Source: Daphnia carinata
Lineage: Eukaryota; Arthropoda; Branchiopoda; Diplostraca; Daphniidae
Length of the DNA: 64,000 nt
Direction of reading: 5' to 3'
NCBI RefSeq assembly: GCF_022539665.2
Contig: NC_081337.1
Coordinates: forward strand, 4,502,679 to 4,566,678
Shown: one piece after another, positions 1 to 10,516 of the stretch
Layout of the letters: every line of letters begins with the position of its first letter
Numbering within the stretch: the first letter of the stretch is position 1
Notes under the pieces: generated by a model
Seen by the model: only the letters and a program-made list of their open reading frames with translations
Told to the model about the DNA's origin: nothing
Databases searched by the model: none
Made by a program: the position numbers and the translations under genes

Positions 1-880
1 TCAACTTGATTTGGTTGATCACTCACAACTCGATGCCTTTTTGTTTGAAGAGTTGGGGTTCTTGAAACTGAAGCAGTTGTCCTTTTTTTCGGTGACATTC
101 TCAGATTTCTAGTCTTAATATAGTTAATAAGAAGTTATTTAGTTTTAGTTCAGTAAAGAAAAGACAATAAGGAAATTTACTTACAAGTGTGAGGTTTGTC
201 CACTGAGGGAGACAAACTACACGAAATAAGATAGATAAGGATGTTTTGAGACTGTGGCGGAGAAATGACGCAACACAATTCAGTAAGTGACACAGGGTTT
301 GTATTATACACTGCACTAATTGTTAAAGAAGTTAGCACTTAGATGTCAACTATCAAGCTCAAGCCAACCTGCTTTTCAGTTTAAACTCTCGCTCATGGAC
401 CAAAAGCTCACGCTCAAGCTCGCATTTTTTAAAAAGAGCGCGCTCAAGCTCATCAAATGAGTGAGCGCGCTTACGAAAAGCTCAAGTTCACGCGAAGCTC
501 GTTTCAACTCTAGGCGCGATTATGTAATAAGTAGTACATATTGCCTCGCGACCAGCCTGGCTTCCTGCCTAAATTGTCTCGGTCTCTAATATGCTGCCAT
601 CAAGTGGCAACAAAAGGTAAAGCTAATTTAAAAATTTCCGTTAAGGTGACCTATGCTCGGCACAAAAATACGCTAGCGCTACCTATCCCCCTGCTCTGGA
701 CGGGCCCAAAGTTACTAGTACAATAATAATATGCTTGGCCATTATATTCTTGTATTCACAATTTCGATACACTTACCAGTGGACGCAACCATTTCTGGTT
801 TTAGCAAATGAAACAACACATAAAACCATTTCTGGTTTTTATCAAGTGAAACTGTGATACAGTGTAAATGACCTTGCAAC
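1..880. other. Non-coding, repeat-like flank
   Basis: No convincing gene is visible. The stretch 350-510 is built from short GCTCA/GCTCAAG words and includes an imperfect palindrome near 436-468, whose arms are GCGCGCTCA on one side and TGAGCGCGC on the other. The same GCTCGGCTC word recurs at 1743-1775, on the other side of the small gene at 1153-1695. This looks like a degraded repeat or a MITE end, but no complete terminal inverted repeats were found. Confidence 0.35.
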
Positions 881-1152
881 TGACGATTATGCTGTTCCAT
901 TTTCTTGATTATTCCCTGTACTGTTACTCAAGTAATTAAACATTTCCGGTAGCGGTAACACAGTTTGGTTCTGGTTTCTGCCATTTTTCCATTCTTCGCA
1001 ACAAGCTGATTCTGCGTTGATAGCACACTTAATTTTTATTAGATTAAAAAAGGTGCATGTTGTAGCAAAGTGTTCTGCCGTTTCTGGCGGTGGTTGAGAA
1101 ACTTGAGGCGTCCTCCATTTTAGCGCACGGCAACAAAAAACGTTGATTTCGT

Positions 1153-1695
1153 TTAGCTTGCACTCATGTTCTTGGTTTTGCACTTGAACGGAAGTATTTT
1201 GTTTTTTATTAACGGTATGCCCGAAAAAATATACGCATTTACGTTCAGTAATTCCTTGGGAAGTTGTGTCCAAAGACTAAATTTTTCCATGTCTGCCAAA
1301 TACATAATTCCACAGACAGCAAGAAAGGTCGCAAGGATCGTGAATACAATCAAACCGATAGTGCGCATGCAGCCTTTACAGGTATATCCGCGCGTTCTGA
1401 AACTTCCGGCTACAGTACGTACCTCAACGATTTTTGACTCTTCTGGTGCGTCCGTTTGATCTTCTGGTGCTTCCGTTTGAGCGCCTGTTAGGGCCGCTTG
1501 AGCGACCGGTGGGTTTTTATGCGTACGGACGGACTGGGGGTTTTCATAGCTCTTCGTCGGATTATCCGAGCGATGGTAGCTGGTAGATTCCTTGGAGCCA
1601 AATTTGGTGGGAACACTATTAGGGTAAAATACATCAAGAGGCTGATGGAAACGGTAATAGAAACTCGAAGGCGTGTTTAAGTATGCAGACGCCAT
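1153..1695 (-). CDS. Unrecognised 180-aa single-pass membrane protein
   Basis: A single-exon ORF of 180 codons on the minus strand. The start ATG at 1695 sits in a good animal initiation context (AACAATGG). The first 110 residues are polar, rich in Ser, Thr, Pro and Tyr. They are followed by a Cys-containing basic stretch (near CKGCMR) and one hydrophobic segment at about residues 113-135 (core GLIVFTILATFLAVCGIMYL), then a short tail of about 45 residues. This suggests a single-pass membrane protein, with the basic residues favouring a cytoplasmic N-terminus. A possible AATAAA on the minus strand lies near 1037. No family was recognised. It could be a lineage-specific gene or a piece of a longer spliced gene; it is not an obvious shadow of another frame. 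Confidence 0.5.
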   Translation of the reverse strand: MASAYLNTPSSFYYRFHQPLDVFYPNSVPTKFGSKESTSYHRSDNPTKSYENPQSVRTHKNPPVAQAALTGAQTEAPEDQTDAPEESKIVEVRTVAGSFRTRGYTCKGCMRTIGLIVFTILATFLAVCGIMYLADMEKFSLWTQLPKELLNVNAYIFSGIPLIKNKILPFKCKTKNMSAS

Positions 1696-2289
1696 TGTTG
1701 TAACGTGTTGGGGTCGTTAGAATAGAATTTTAAATGCTCATATGCTCGGCTCGGCTCATATGCTCGGCTCGCAGAGAATTGCTAAAAAGTTTGGTCCTTG
1801 GTACCAGCTTATTTGGGCTAGAATCATTATTTAATATATTTAAGAAATTTTTCACGTGCCTTTGGATGTCAAACTATTCTTCACATGTATTTCATTGTAT
1901 TTATATGTAGTTTAGCAATTATGTCCTTAAATTAATTTATGTTTGTCATGACGCCCACAATACAAATCGTGGTCGTATCCGACATTGGATCTAGCAGTGC
2001 CTCTATCGCATCTTTATGGCACCATGAGTGGTGGTAACTAGATACTGTTCAGCTGCTTTGACACTACACAAAACACTTGGTTACCCAACACATCACAGGC
2101 TCCAAAACATACGTATTCCAAAGCGAAAACGACACCTCGAAATATAATGATTGTCCGCAACATTGCAAAACGAGAAGCTGAAATCCTTTACGCGGCGACT
2201 TCGACTGTTTTCCAGACAAAAACACCCAATAGACAAGGTATACAATGGCTTCAAAAATGCTAAATATTGTAGCTCGTAAAAGATAGAAT
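1696..2289. other. Non-coding spacer
   Basis: AT-rich sequence with a short block of GCTCGGCTC repeats at 1743-1775. No gene or structured element was recognised. Confidence 0.3.
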
Positions 2290-2299
2290 TTTTGAAAGG

Positions 2300-2600
2300 A
2301 TGTGGTGTCTTTGCTGCCCTCATCCATTTACGCTGCTTACGCGTACGATGCAATCATGGTTTATACGCAATCTCTGGCTTTCCATCTTAAGAAATGTGTC
2401 TCAAGTAGAAATACCATAATGGAAGCAGCCTTGAATGGGTCAGTCCTATTCAACACTATATTGGAATTTGAAAACTTCTCAAGTAAGCTATTTATACATT
2501 GCTGTGAGGTGATTGCTGATAAATTCATTGTTGCAGGTCTTCGGGAGGGATTTAGTTCCTTTAATACAAATGGAGATACCAAGACAACTACATGACTGTG
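2300..2600 (+). pseudogene. Fragment of a receptor extracellular (ANF-receptor-like) domain
   Basis: The plus strand reads a segment resembling the periplasmic-binding-type ligand domain (ANF_receptor) found in receptor guanylyl cyclases and class C receptors. Recognisable parts are SIYAAYAYDAIMVYTQSL, an NGSVLFNTI stretch and, after a spliceable intron (donor after 2484 at GTAAGC, acceptor TTGCAG at about 2537), FNTNGDTKT, which matches the family's FD-NGD turn. The intron position keeps the frame. Downstream the reading frame stops in a few codons and no transmembrane or kinase part follows, so this is judged a detached or decayed fragment. The exact receptor family is uncertain. Confidence 0.4.
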
Positions 2601-2767
2601 GGGTATTCAGATTTATTTCCACAAAACCTCAATTCATCCGTAGACGTCTATACAAATGTGATGGTTCTCTTTGGCTTTTTCTGGAACTGTAATACGACCA
2701 ATAACGTGGTTGTAAAAGCGGTGTCAATAACAATTTTTCCTCTAGATGTTCCACCTGACTTCGTTCG

Positions 2768-2995
2768 TTGTTTAGATTAATGCTAACAATCGCAATGTAC
2801 ATTCCTGGATATGACAACGAACCGAAGCTTTTACGGAAAACACTCATGCAAAACTGTAACCTCATGGCTGTGCTTGTCTTCAGATCAATTTCAGAGTCAG
2901 TGCGTTCGCGCCCTAAATCTCTCGAGGATGTTGTCAATGCAGGTGCTGTTAGAAAATTTGTTTTCAAAAATTGGCAAAATCCATCCGTTCGACGA
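2768..2995 (+). pseudogene. Bestrophin chloride-channel fragment
   Basis: The plus-strand reading contains LLRKTLMQNCNLMAVLVFRS followed by ISESVRSRPKSLEDVV and NAG. This matches the conserved bestrophin block (RRTLMRYANL-SVLI-RSVSTAV-KRFP-LEHLV-AG) that follows the second transmembrane region. Bestrophins are Ca2+-activated chloride channels. Only this one block is clear. Just upstream, other frames give weak traces of the preceding bestrophin segment interrupted by stops, and no downstream channel sequence is seen. It is therefore called a relic. It lies directly after a receptor-like fragment, which suggests a graveyard of captured gene pieces. Confidence 0.5.
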
Positions 2996-3223
2996 TTAGT
3001 CATTTGTTAAAACACTGCAGGTTTTGTGACCTATGTCGAAATGGAGACCTATTTGGCAGTGCAATTTGATGTTAACTTGTATCGGCTAGTAAAGAGTAGG
3101 GTTAGGGCAGTCAGAAAACTAGCCATGACGTCATGCACCAGCCGGAGCATTGCCTGGTTTTGAGTCCATTGGAACACATTTTTTGTCCGGGTGCAAGCAG
3201 TCGCATTTGTTTGTAAACAAAAA

Positions 3224-4593
3224 ATGGCAGGTATTCAAAATGTTGATGTTGTAGGAGATTTGTTATTGCCATTAATTATGGAAAGTTCATCGTCTTCCGA
3301 CGAATCGGATCTTGAGTTGATCGAATTCGATAAGTTCACATCCGATAGTGATAGTGAATTCATTGTTTTGAGAGAATTTTTTCATCGAAAAGAAAAAATT
3401 GGAAGACCCAAAGTTGTCTACTTCATCACATGTGGGGTAAAGAATTATTCCCCTTCTGAGTTATGTATTTATGTAATATAAAGCAAGAGAAAACGTCTTT
3501 ATTTAATAATACGAATTACGTTATATTTTTAGTTTCAAAGAAAATTTAGAATGCAAGTTGAAACCTGCGAGTCAATTATCGAAAACTTCACAAACTCAAA
3601 CTGCTTCTCAAAGACTACAAACCATGGAGGAGTTGAAAAAATAAATGCTGAACAATCAATCCTTTTTATGATAAAAAAAAATTCAACCTGTTGATGGGAA
3701 TCGCATAACACCCTAATACTATTTAGAGGTACGCTGGCAATAAAAGCACTATAAGATTTGTGGCAGGCCGTTTTGGCATAGGAGAGTCTTCATTCCACAG
3801 AGTAATGGGAAGAGTAATGGATTACTTTAATGATATTACTTCCCGTTTAATTTCATTTCCAGCAACCCAAAGGGGAAAAGAAAATATGGCAAATGAATTT
3901 GAAAAGGTGCATTTTTTTCGTTTGACTTTTTAATCCATTATTACTTAATCATTACATCATTATTGTAATAGATCAGAGGTATTCCTGGTCTCTTAGGAGC
4001 TATTGATGGATCTTATATGCCACTTAGAACACCAGCTGGATCGATGGCGTCATCTTATGTTAATCGGCACAAACAGACCTCGAGGATCCATCAAGGAATT
4101 GTCAGCTACTACAAATTATTCATCGACGTTTTCACAGGTAATTGACTTCTAGCGAATATAATATTTTATATTTGATTACTGTTACCTGTTATTTGAAATT
4201 ACTTTAGGGGTTTCAAGTAGGATGCATGATTCTACAATTTACAAGTCGTCGTTTATGTATCCAAAACTTGAAGAGCTTTGTGGTGAAAATTATCACATTC
4301 TTGGTGATGGTGCATACCCCATTTCCTCTTGGATTCTGACTGCATACACAAACCCAGAGGCTGATGCAGAAAAGTTCTATAATAAACGCTTCAACAAAAC
4401 AAGAGTCATCGTTGAAAATTCATTTGGACTTTTAAAGCAGCGCGTCCGACAGCTTGTGCGGATGGATTTTCATACAGCTGACACTGGATCGAAATTCATT
4501 GTGTCATGCTGCGTTCTTCATAATTTATGTCTAATTAGAAATGACACTTTGACGGATCCATTTCCGCTGAAAACGGAGGGAATGGCGAGATAA
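3224..4593 (+). pseudogene. PIF/Harbinger (HARBI1-like) transposase, nearly intact
   Basis: Transposase of the PIF/Harbinger superfamily (DDE_Tnp_4 fold), which moves a DNA transposon by cut and paste. Likely exons are 3224-3436, 3533 to about 3690, about 3728-3906, 3972-4137 and 4208-4593. All three acidic catalytic positions are visible: Asp in GAIDGSY (codon 4005-4007), Asp in LGDGAYP (4305-4307) and Glu in VIVENSFG (4414-4416). The N-terminal exon is acidic and Ser-rich. The second exon carries the FRM...HGG motif typical of Harbinger transposases. The coding sequence is broken at the A-tract near 3675-3682 by a one-base frameshift or stop. Its usual partner, a Myb/SANT protein, is encoded convergently at 5108-6448. 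No terminal inverted repeats were identified with confidence. Confidence 0.8.
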
Positions 4594-5107
4594 CAAACGA
4601 TTAAGACGAAGAACCGGCCCCATGGACTTTAGGGAATGCAGAAAACCGGGAAATTTCAAAAATGATCGGAGAGCACAAGCGAAGATGTAGGGCTGATGAT
4701 CTGTATACCAAATTTCGACAGAACCTGTATAATTAATTTGATTAAAGAATGAATGAATGAATGAAATCATGAAATTAATGGTAATAATAAATCAAATTAA
4801 TAACTTTAACAAATGAACGTTTCTTTATTACTTTTTTTTTGAAACTACATTACATAGAAAATAAATTACAGGAACAAACACTGAAACGGTACGCAAAATA
4901 AACTGAATTGAGATGGCAGGGTTGAACAGGTCATTTGACTAAATTTGAATTCTGTGTTTTGTAACTTACGGCTGAATTAAAGAAATGCTAATAATCGTGT
5001 GGCTGTTGAAGATAAGCTGCAGTTATTGTTCAGCACCACCAGCCGGCTTGTTCTGCAACAATTTTCCGGAAAGCAAAGCTAGAAGGAGTTCCTCTCTTCC
5101 AGGTCCT

Positions 5108-6448
5108 TCAGTTTCTGTTCGCGGAACTTTTTGCGGTTTTCGTGTTCCGCTTCTTGATTTCAACCTGCTGGCGCTGAACAGCAAGTAGCTCTTCCTGGCG
5201 AGTAACTGGCTTTTCGTCTTTTTCTTGCAAGAACTTGATAATGTCTTCTTTTGTTGTCTTCTTGCGTTTTACTGTGGACGGTGAGCCATCTCCCGAAGAC
5301 AACTTAGTGCTTCTGCCATCGGTGTCAGCTTCCGTGTTAGCCGAGCTGCTTGAGCTGCAAGCACTCCTGGCAGTTGGCAGTGTTAAAGGTTTGGGATAGA
5401 CTACCGCCCCTTGTCCACGCATGACAGCTGGAATCATGCCGTCGTCCATTGTGCCAAGTGTTTCGAATTCTTCATCGAACTCGGAGCGGTGCAGAACTTT
5501 ACCAGTTGTTCCGTTCTTTCTGTTTGCAGTGGTGTGCCGCTTCTTCACAGTTTTAAATCTATTGATAGAAAATGGGGTGAAAAATAATAAATGACATGCA
5601 CAAATTGTATTCTTACCGGTTTTAACATTTTCAGGAGTGAAATGAGAAGCTGAATACTTCTCGTTTAACTGCTTAGCGAGCTCAATCCACAACATCTTCT
5701 TAGTTTTGAACTTCTGCATGGGTCCAACTTGTTGGGAAAATGCAGCTACATTCTGAGCATCTCTCTTGTTTGTGCTTCGTCCTTCCATTCGAATCTGCCG
5801 TTGTCCGTTTTTGATTTCTTTAATAGCTCGTTGCAATTTTTTTTTCAGAGCCTTTCCTTTATTGTATCTAGACATTGCTACCCTGGAAGTGTCCTGAATT
5901 TCGTTGAACAAAGTTCCTACTTAAAAACAGATCAGTTATACGGGAGAGGTAAAATATGAAAACCAGATTACATATAGTGTTTAAAAAATGACAAACCATA
6001 ACTGCACGCCTGCTCACCTGAGTCATCCTCCATATTGTAAACAGCAAAAGTAGGAGACATCGGACTGTTTAAATTTTCCATCTCTGGTTTGATGGGTTTC
6101 TCAGGAATGGCTACATAACCACGACGAAGAGCCTCAGCAGAACTTACCTGATTGTCCTAGTTAAACAAATCAGGATCGGTAGATACTGTAATTAGATTAC
6201 AGTCTATAAGTTCTTGAAAATAGATTTTGTAAATAGAAATATTTCCTAAAATAAAAATAAAGAAACAACAATTAAAATTTGTTATTTTATAGTTACATTT
6301 TAAAAAATACCTGCGGAATCTTTTTCCCCCAAAAAAACGATTGTCATCTTTTCTTCGTTTATGGACAACGCTTTATCGTCATCACGATATAATTTAACGC
6401 ATTCTCAAACACTTCCACTCTCGCTAGCATCACTCATTTTGAAAATGT
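5108..6448 (-). pseudogene. Myb/SANT-like protein of the Harbinger element, copy A
   Basis: Second protein of the PIF/Harbinger element, normally a DNA-binding Myb/SANT-like partner of the transposase, lying tail to tail with it. The minus strand shows an exon with MEDDSGE ending at a GTGAGC donor near 6022, then a main exon at about 5911-5617, an intron, and an exon down to 5108 ending in a Lys/Glu-rich tail. An open frame of 267 codons spans 5911-5108, but it is misleading. Compared with copy B (6535-7545), copy A has one extra A in the A-tract at about 5837-5845 and lacks one C near 5753. These two indels cancel, so roughly 30 residues, including the W-x-D-E start of the SANT domain, are read out of frame. 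The intron also happens to be open. The product is almost certainly non-functional. Confidence 0.7.
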
Positions 6449-6534
6449 AAACAAATTTCGACCATAACAAAAACCATGTAACTGTTACATTATACAAAAA
6501 AATCGTCTACTAGTAAATGCCCCGTTCGTCTGCT

Positions 6535-7545
6535 GATCCTGATTTGTTTAACAAGGACTGATCAGGTAAGTTATGCTAAGGCTCTTCGTTTTGGTTATGT
6601 AGCCATCCCTGAAAAACCCATCGAACCAGAGATGGAAAGTGTAAACAGTCCGATGTCCCCTACTTATGCTGTATACAATATAGAGGATGACTCAGGTGAG
6701 CAGGTGTGCAGTTATATATTGTTATTATTTATACACTATATCTAATCAGTCTCTCGTATATTACCTTTCCCTTACTATAACTGATCTTTTTTTAGTGGGA
6801 ACTTTGTTCGATGAGGTTGGGGATACTTCCAGAGTAGCTATGTCTACTTGCAACAAGGGAATGGCTCTAAAAACAAATTCCAACGAAGTCTCAAAGAAAT
6901 CCAAAACGGACAGCGGCAGGTTCGAGTGGAAGGACGAAGCACAAACCAGAGAGATGCTTACAATGTACGCTGCACTTTTCCAACAGGTTGGACCCATGAG
7001 AAAATTCAAAACCAAGAAGATGTTGTGGGTGCAGCTCGCTAAGCAGTTAAATGAGAAGTATTTAGCTTCTCATTTCACTCCTGAACATGTTGGAAACCGG
7101 TAAGAATACTACTTTGCGCATGTCATTTATTATTGTTAACCCCATTTGTTATCAATAGATTTAAAACTGTGAAAAAGCGGCATACCACTGCAAGCAGAAA
7201 GAATGGAACAACTGGTGAAGTACTGCAACGCTCCGAATTTGATGAGGAGTTTAAAAAACTCGGAGCAAAGGACGACGGCATGATCCCAGCTGTCATGCGT
7301 GGACAAGGGGCGGTAGTCTATCCAAAACCGAATGTTACACTGCCAATTGCCGGGAGCGCCTGCAGCTCAAGCAGCTCGGCTAACACGGAAGATGACTCCG
7401 ATGGCAGAAGCAGCAAATGTTCTACGGGAGATGGCTCACCGTCCACCGTAAAACGCAAAAAACCACTAAAGAAGATATCATCAAGTTCCTGCAAGAAAAA
7501 GAACAAAAGCGAGTTACTCGCCAGGAAGAGCTACTCCCTAGTAGA
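6535..7545 (+). pseudogene. Myb/SANT-like Harbinger partner, copy B, inverted relative to copy A
   Basis: A diverged duplicate of copy A in the opposite orientation. Similarity begins at GATCCTGATTTG near 6535 and ends near 7545, so both ends of the gene are cut off. The SANT domain is intact here: FEWKDEAQTREMLTMY, then KFKTKKMLWVQLAKQLN and, after a spliced intron (7101-7158), NRFKTVKKRHTT. The tail is broken by a one-base frameshift after TVKRKK, where copy A reads KEDIIKFLQEK. Promoter and first exon are missing. The copy probably arose by insertion of, or into, a related element. Together the two copies form an inverted repeat of about 1 kb with a centre near 6350-6500. Confidence 0.7.
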
Positions 7546-7933
7546 ACGTGATAACTTTTTGATATCTAATAGATATCAACTTGTCTGATTACTGTATTTA
7601 GTTATCTAAAACAACTGTAAGCCTATAGAACGATATGTCAGATATTAGTGTAGTTTACTGATGTCCACCAGATGTCTACATGCTGTCTTGTGAAAAACAT
7701 CTTTCCACTTTTTCCCTCAATAAACTATTTTCGGCATTACAACAACAATTTCGTGTAACACTATAAGCAACAGTTAAAAAGTATGTTCCCAAAATGAAAG
7801 ATTACAATTGGCGTGCGCGGCACCGAGGCGTCCTTAACCTTCTCGCACCATATATGCAATATACAAATGAGTAAATAGATTGGTGGTTTTAAATTGTTTT
7901 ATTCACAGGCTGAATTATTTTTTGGAATTAAAA

Positions 7934-9384
7934 TTATTGCCATTGAAAGACTGTGTAATGTTCGTCGTTCATGGTTAAAGTAAAACGTTTCATGAAAATA
8001 TGGAAATGACAATAAGCTGGAATTGTTCCGGTGTCGATCTCAGGATGTGACTGGCAAACATTTTTCACCGGAATAAATTTTCCTTTATCTAATAGATAGA
8101 AAAGAAAAATGTTATGCAGCAATGCCGAGTTAACAATTTACTATAATCAATATGCAGGTTAGATATGTAATATTTATGAACAATACATAAAAACTAACCT
8201 GCGTGGTAGCTTCAATACTGGTTGCACAGCAGCGACTGGATACTTAATTAAGGGTCTTTCAGTTATGGCAAGTTTTTAGTGACATTATTATCACCGTCAC
8301 CTTGTATGCGAGCATCTCAACTTCGGATGCTATCCAGCACCCGATTGGGATAAGTTCTTTGATGGAAATTAAGAAGCGAGAAAGTTTCAGCAATTTGATG
8401 GGATGACACTCTGTGATTCGCATGTTTCGTCTTTCACTGATCAAAATCTGAAGTAGTTTTTTCATACGCTCCAAATAAACAAGCTGCATTGGATTAATGA
8501 AAAAAAAGGCAATCACATCTATATTCTAAAACTGATCTTCCCAAATGATGAACGCTCTGTTCACGATTTCTAAAGGACTCGTCCGTTCTTAGCAACGCAT
8601 CTAATTCCGGATATGTTACCCTTCCACATATACCGCTATCGTTTAAAACATTACTTTCCTTGGGCTTCACATTTCATACAGCAATAGTATACACCACCAA
8701 CAAACATTTTAACTATAGTTTCCCAAATTCGAAAATTACATTTATTAAGTTCAAAGAAGCGATAATACCATCGAGTAGATTGAATTCGAAATACCGCCCG
8801 GGACTAACTTCGATTGTGTTTACCTTACGAGGTGTGCCTAACAGCGTTTTATAATTCTTGGGGGGGGGGGGGGGGGGGGGGGGAGAAAGATATTGATTAG
8901 CTCTAAAGATAGCCAAAAGCTTGTTTACACTATCCCTTGAAACGTTGGGCTCCACTGCCCAATGGGCGATTCGTTTTCTAAATAATTGCTGCCGTTCTAG
9001 AACAGTTTAACCGTCATCAACACCTACTAAGTCGAGTTCTACGAGTTCTTGAGCTTCATCTGAATCCCCAACACTTAAGTTATCTACAAAGATTTCTTCA
9101 TCTTCAGTAGAACCGTAATGACTTCCTTCAACATCACTATGTCTCCCAACGGATGAAACGTCAATACGTTCACCGTGACTCGACAAACTATCGCCAACAA
9201 CAATACCAACATCCCTTACTTCCATATAATTGATCGGCGTCTCTTCCGGTAAATTACTCACTTCCTCATTGTCACAAGTGACGGAATCATTTCCATTTCC
9301 ATTTAGTTGTTCATCAGCAATTCTACGAATTCTACGAGCTCTTTGTCTCCGACCAACGAAATCTTTAACCTTTCGCTTATTCAT
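7934..9384 (-). pseudogene. EnSpm/CACTA-like transposase-domain protein, relic 1
   Basis: Reading the minus strand from 9384 gives MNKRKVKDFVGRRQRARR, an acidic Ser/Asp-rich stretch, one in-frame stop at 9007-9009, and then QQLFRKRIAHWAVEPNVSRD in the same frame. There follows a proline run, TLLGTPRKVN with a PGRYFEF motif, and after further stops CMKCEAQGK, GRVTYPELDALLRTDESFR and VHHLGRSVLE. This order matches the large metazoan transposase-domain proteins assigned to EnSpm/CACTA-like elements (TLL-TPR, C-x-x-C-x-x-KG, LRTDESF, HH-G-SPL). A C-terminal piece may be the ORF at 7934-8122 (KGKFIPVKNV...NDEHYTVFQ). Several stops and frameshifts show it is dead. The superfamily name is from memory of the motif order and should be confirmed. 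Confidence 0.65.
8860..8883. repeat. Homopolymer of 24 G inside the transposase relic
   Basis: Twenty-four consecutive G on the plus strand. On the minus strand it encodes a proline run exactly where the transposase family has LP-x-D-x-RTLL. It is long enough to fold as a G-quadruplex, to be polymorphic, or to be mis-sized in assembly. Confidence 0.95.
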
Positions 9385-10035
9385 GGGTACTGCCGAAGAG
9401 AGTATGGATACAGCGATGAATGTCTACGAAAAACATAATGTTTATCTATGAATGAAAACTCACCTAAACAAGTAATAGGACAATGAAAATTGAAGGATTA
9501 CAGAACCGTAAGGCTTAGGCAGGTAATAATACACTCGAAATTAGTTGGAAGAATAAATAAAGTAGTTGGTCCCTACGCAAAATGCACATGTGAAAGCACC
9601 AGCTAAAGCCAGAAAAATAGAAAGTTAAATTACGTACCGCAAATTACAAAGAAGCAAAGTAGTACGGTGAAATTATTTTGTGTTAAACTACCTTGCAGTT
9701 CGTAACTAGGTTCCATAAAAGCTTTTTTGCTTTGTGCAGATGCTAATGTAGGCTATACCACGTTCAAGAAACACAGTTTTTCAACAACCAACCAATAAAT
9801 ACCAACCTCAGTGATCAAGAATTTTGAGTAAAATCTCTTCTAGAGCAATCCAAAGGAGGCTGGTAATATCAATTCCTTTTAGAAATCCAATGAACGAAAA
9901 GAACTGAAACCCATCCACTTATTGTCTGCTAGCGATGTTTAACAATAACATACTATATGTGGAAAACTAAATAAATCGATTGATTAGTTTAACAAGGATG
10001 TCAAACTGTTTTTAATGGACGTATTTTTAACATAC
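9385..10035. other. Non-coding spacer
   Basis: No coding signal or structured repeat was recognised. It is AT-rich and lies upstream of the relic transposase start, so it may contain the 5' part of that element. Confidence 0.3.
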
Positions 10036-10387
10036 TGTCGCGAGGGAAAAACAGTTGACGCGGCTATCATTTTTGAAAAGACGTGACAACCGACGTCGTA
10101 ATTGCGCAAGGTACAGCCTTCCACGAAAAATGCTGTAACATACGTAGACAGGTTAGCAAAGATTGTTTGTTTAAGAATTTATCCAAGTTCTAGAGAAAGG
10201 GCGTATATCAGTTATGGGGTATAAAAACTATACAATTTTAGCCCTCGTATTAGTTCTCACGGATCATCCTAACTCTTCCCATTCGATCGTTCGAGTTAAG
10301 TAAAGTTATAGTCACATTTATTTTCTGTGTTGTATTGTGCTCTTCTAGTTTAAATACAAGAATCATTAAAAGCAAATCCGGTATGAC
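10036..10387. mobile_element. Possible solo LTR
   Basis: About 350 bp beginning TGTCGCGAGG and ending CCGGTATGACA, that is with TG...CA ends. It contains a TATA-like GGGGTATAAAAAC at about 10215 and a downstream TC-rich part, the usual layout of an LTR promoter. No coding part, second LTR, primer-binding site or clean target duplication was found next to it, so this rests on layout only. Confidence 0.25.
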
Positions 10388-10516
10388 AATATTCATTGCG
10401 AATTTCCAACAAAAGAAATAATACCTTAAAAAGGTTTTTACTTAAATAATTTGATATATGTTTAACCACAATTTTCAAATAAGACAGTAAACTATTGTAA
10501 ACGGCAACTGTAATGC

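Noticed and set aside
8713-8955. Independent proline-rich protein starting at 8955
   Set aside because: The proposed start is not ATG, and the frame is continuous with the EnSpm-like transposase relic; the proline run is the G24 homopolymer.
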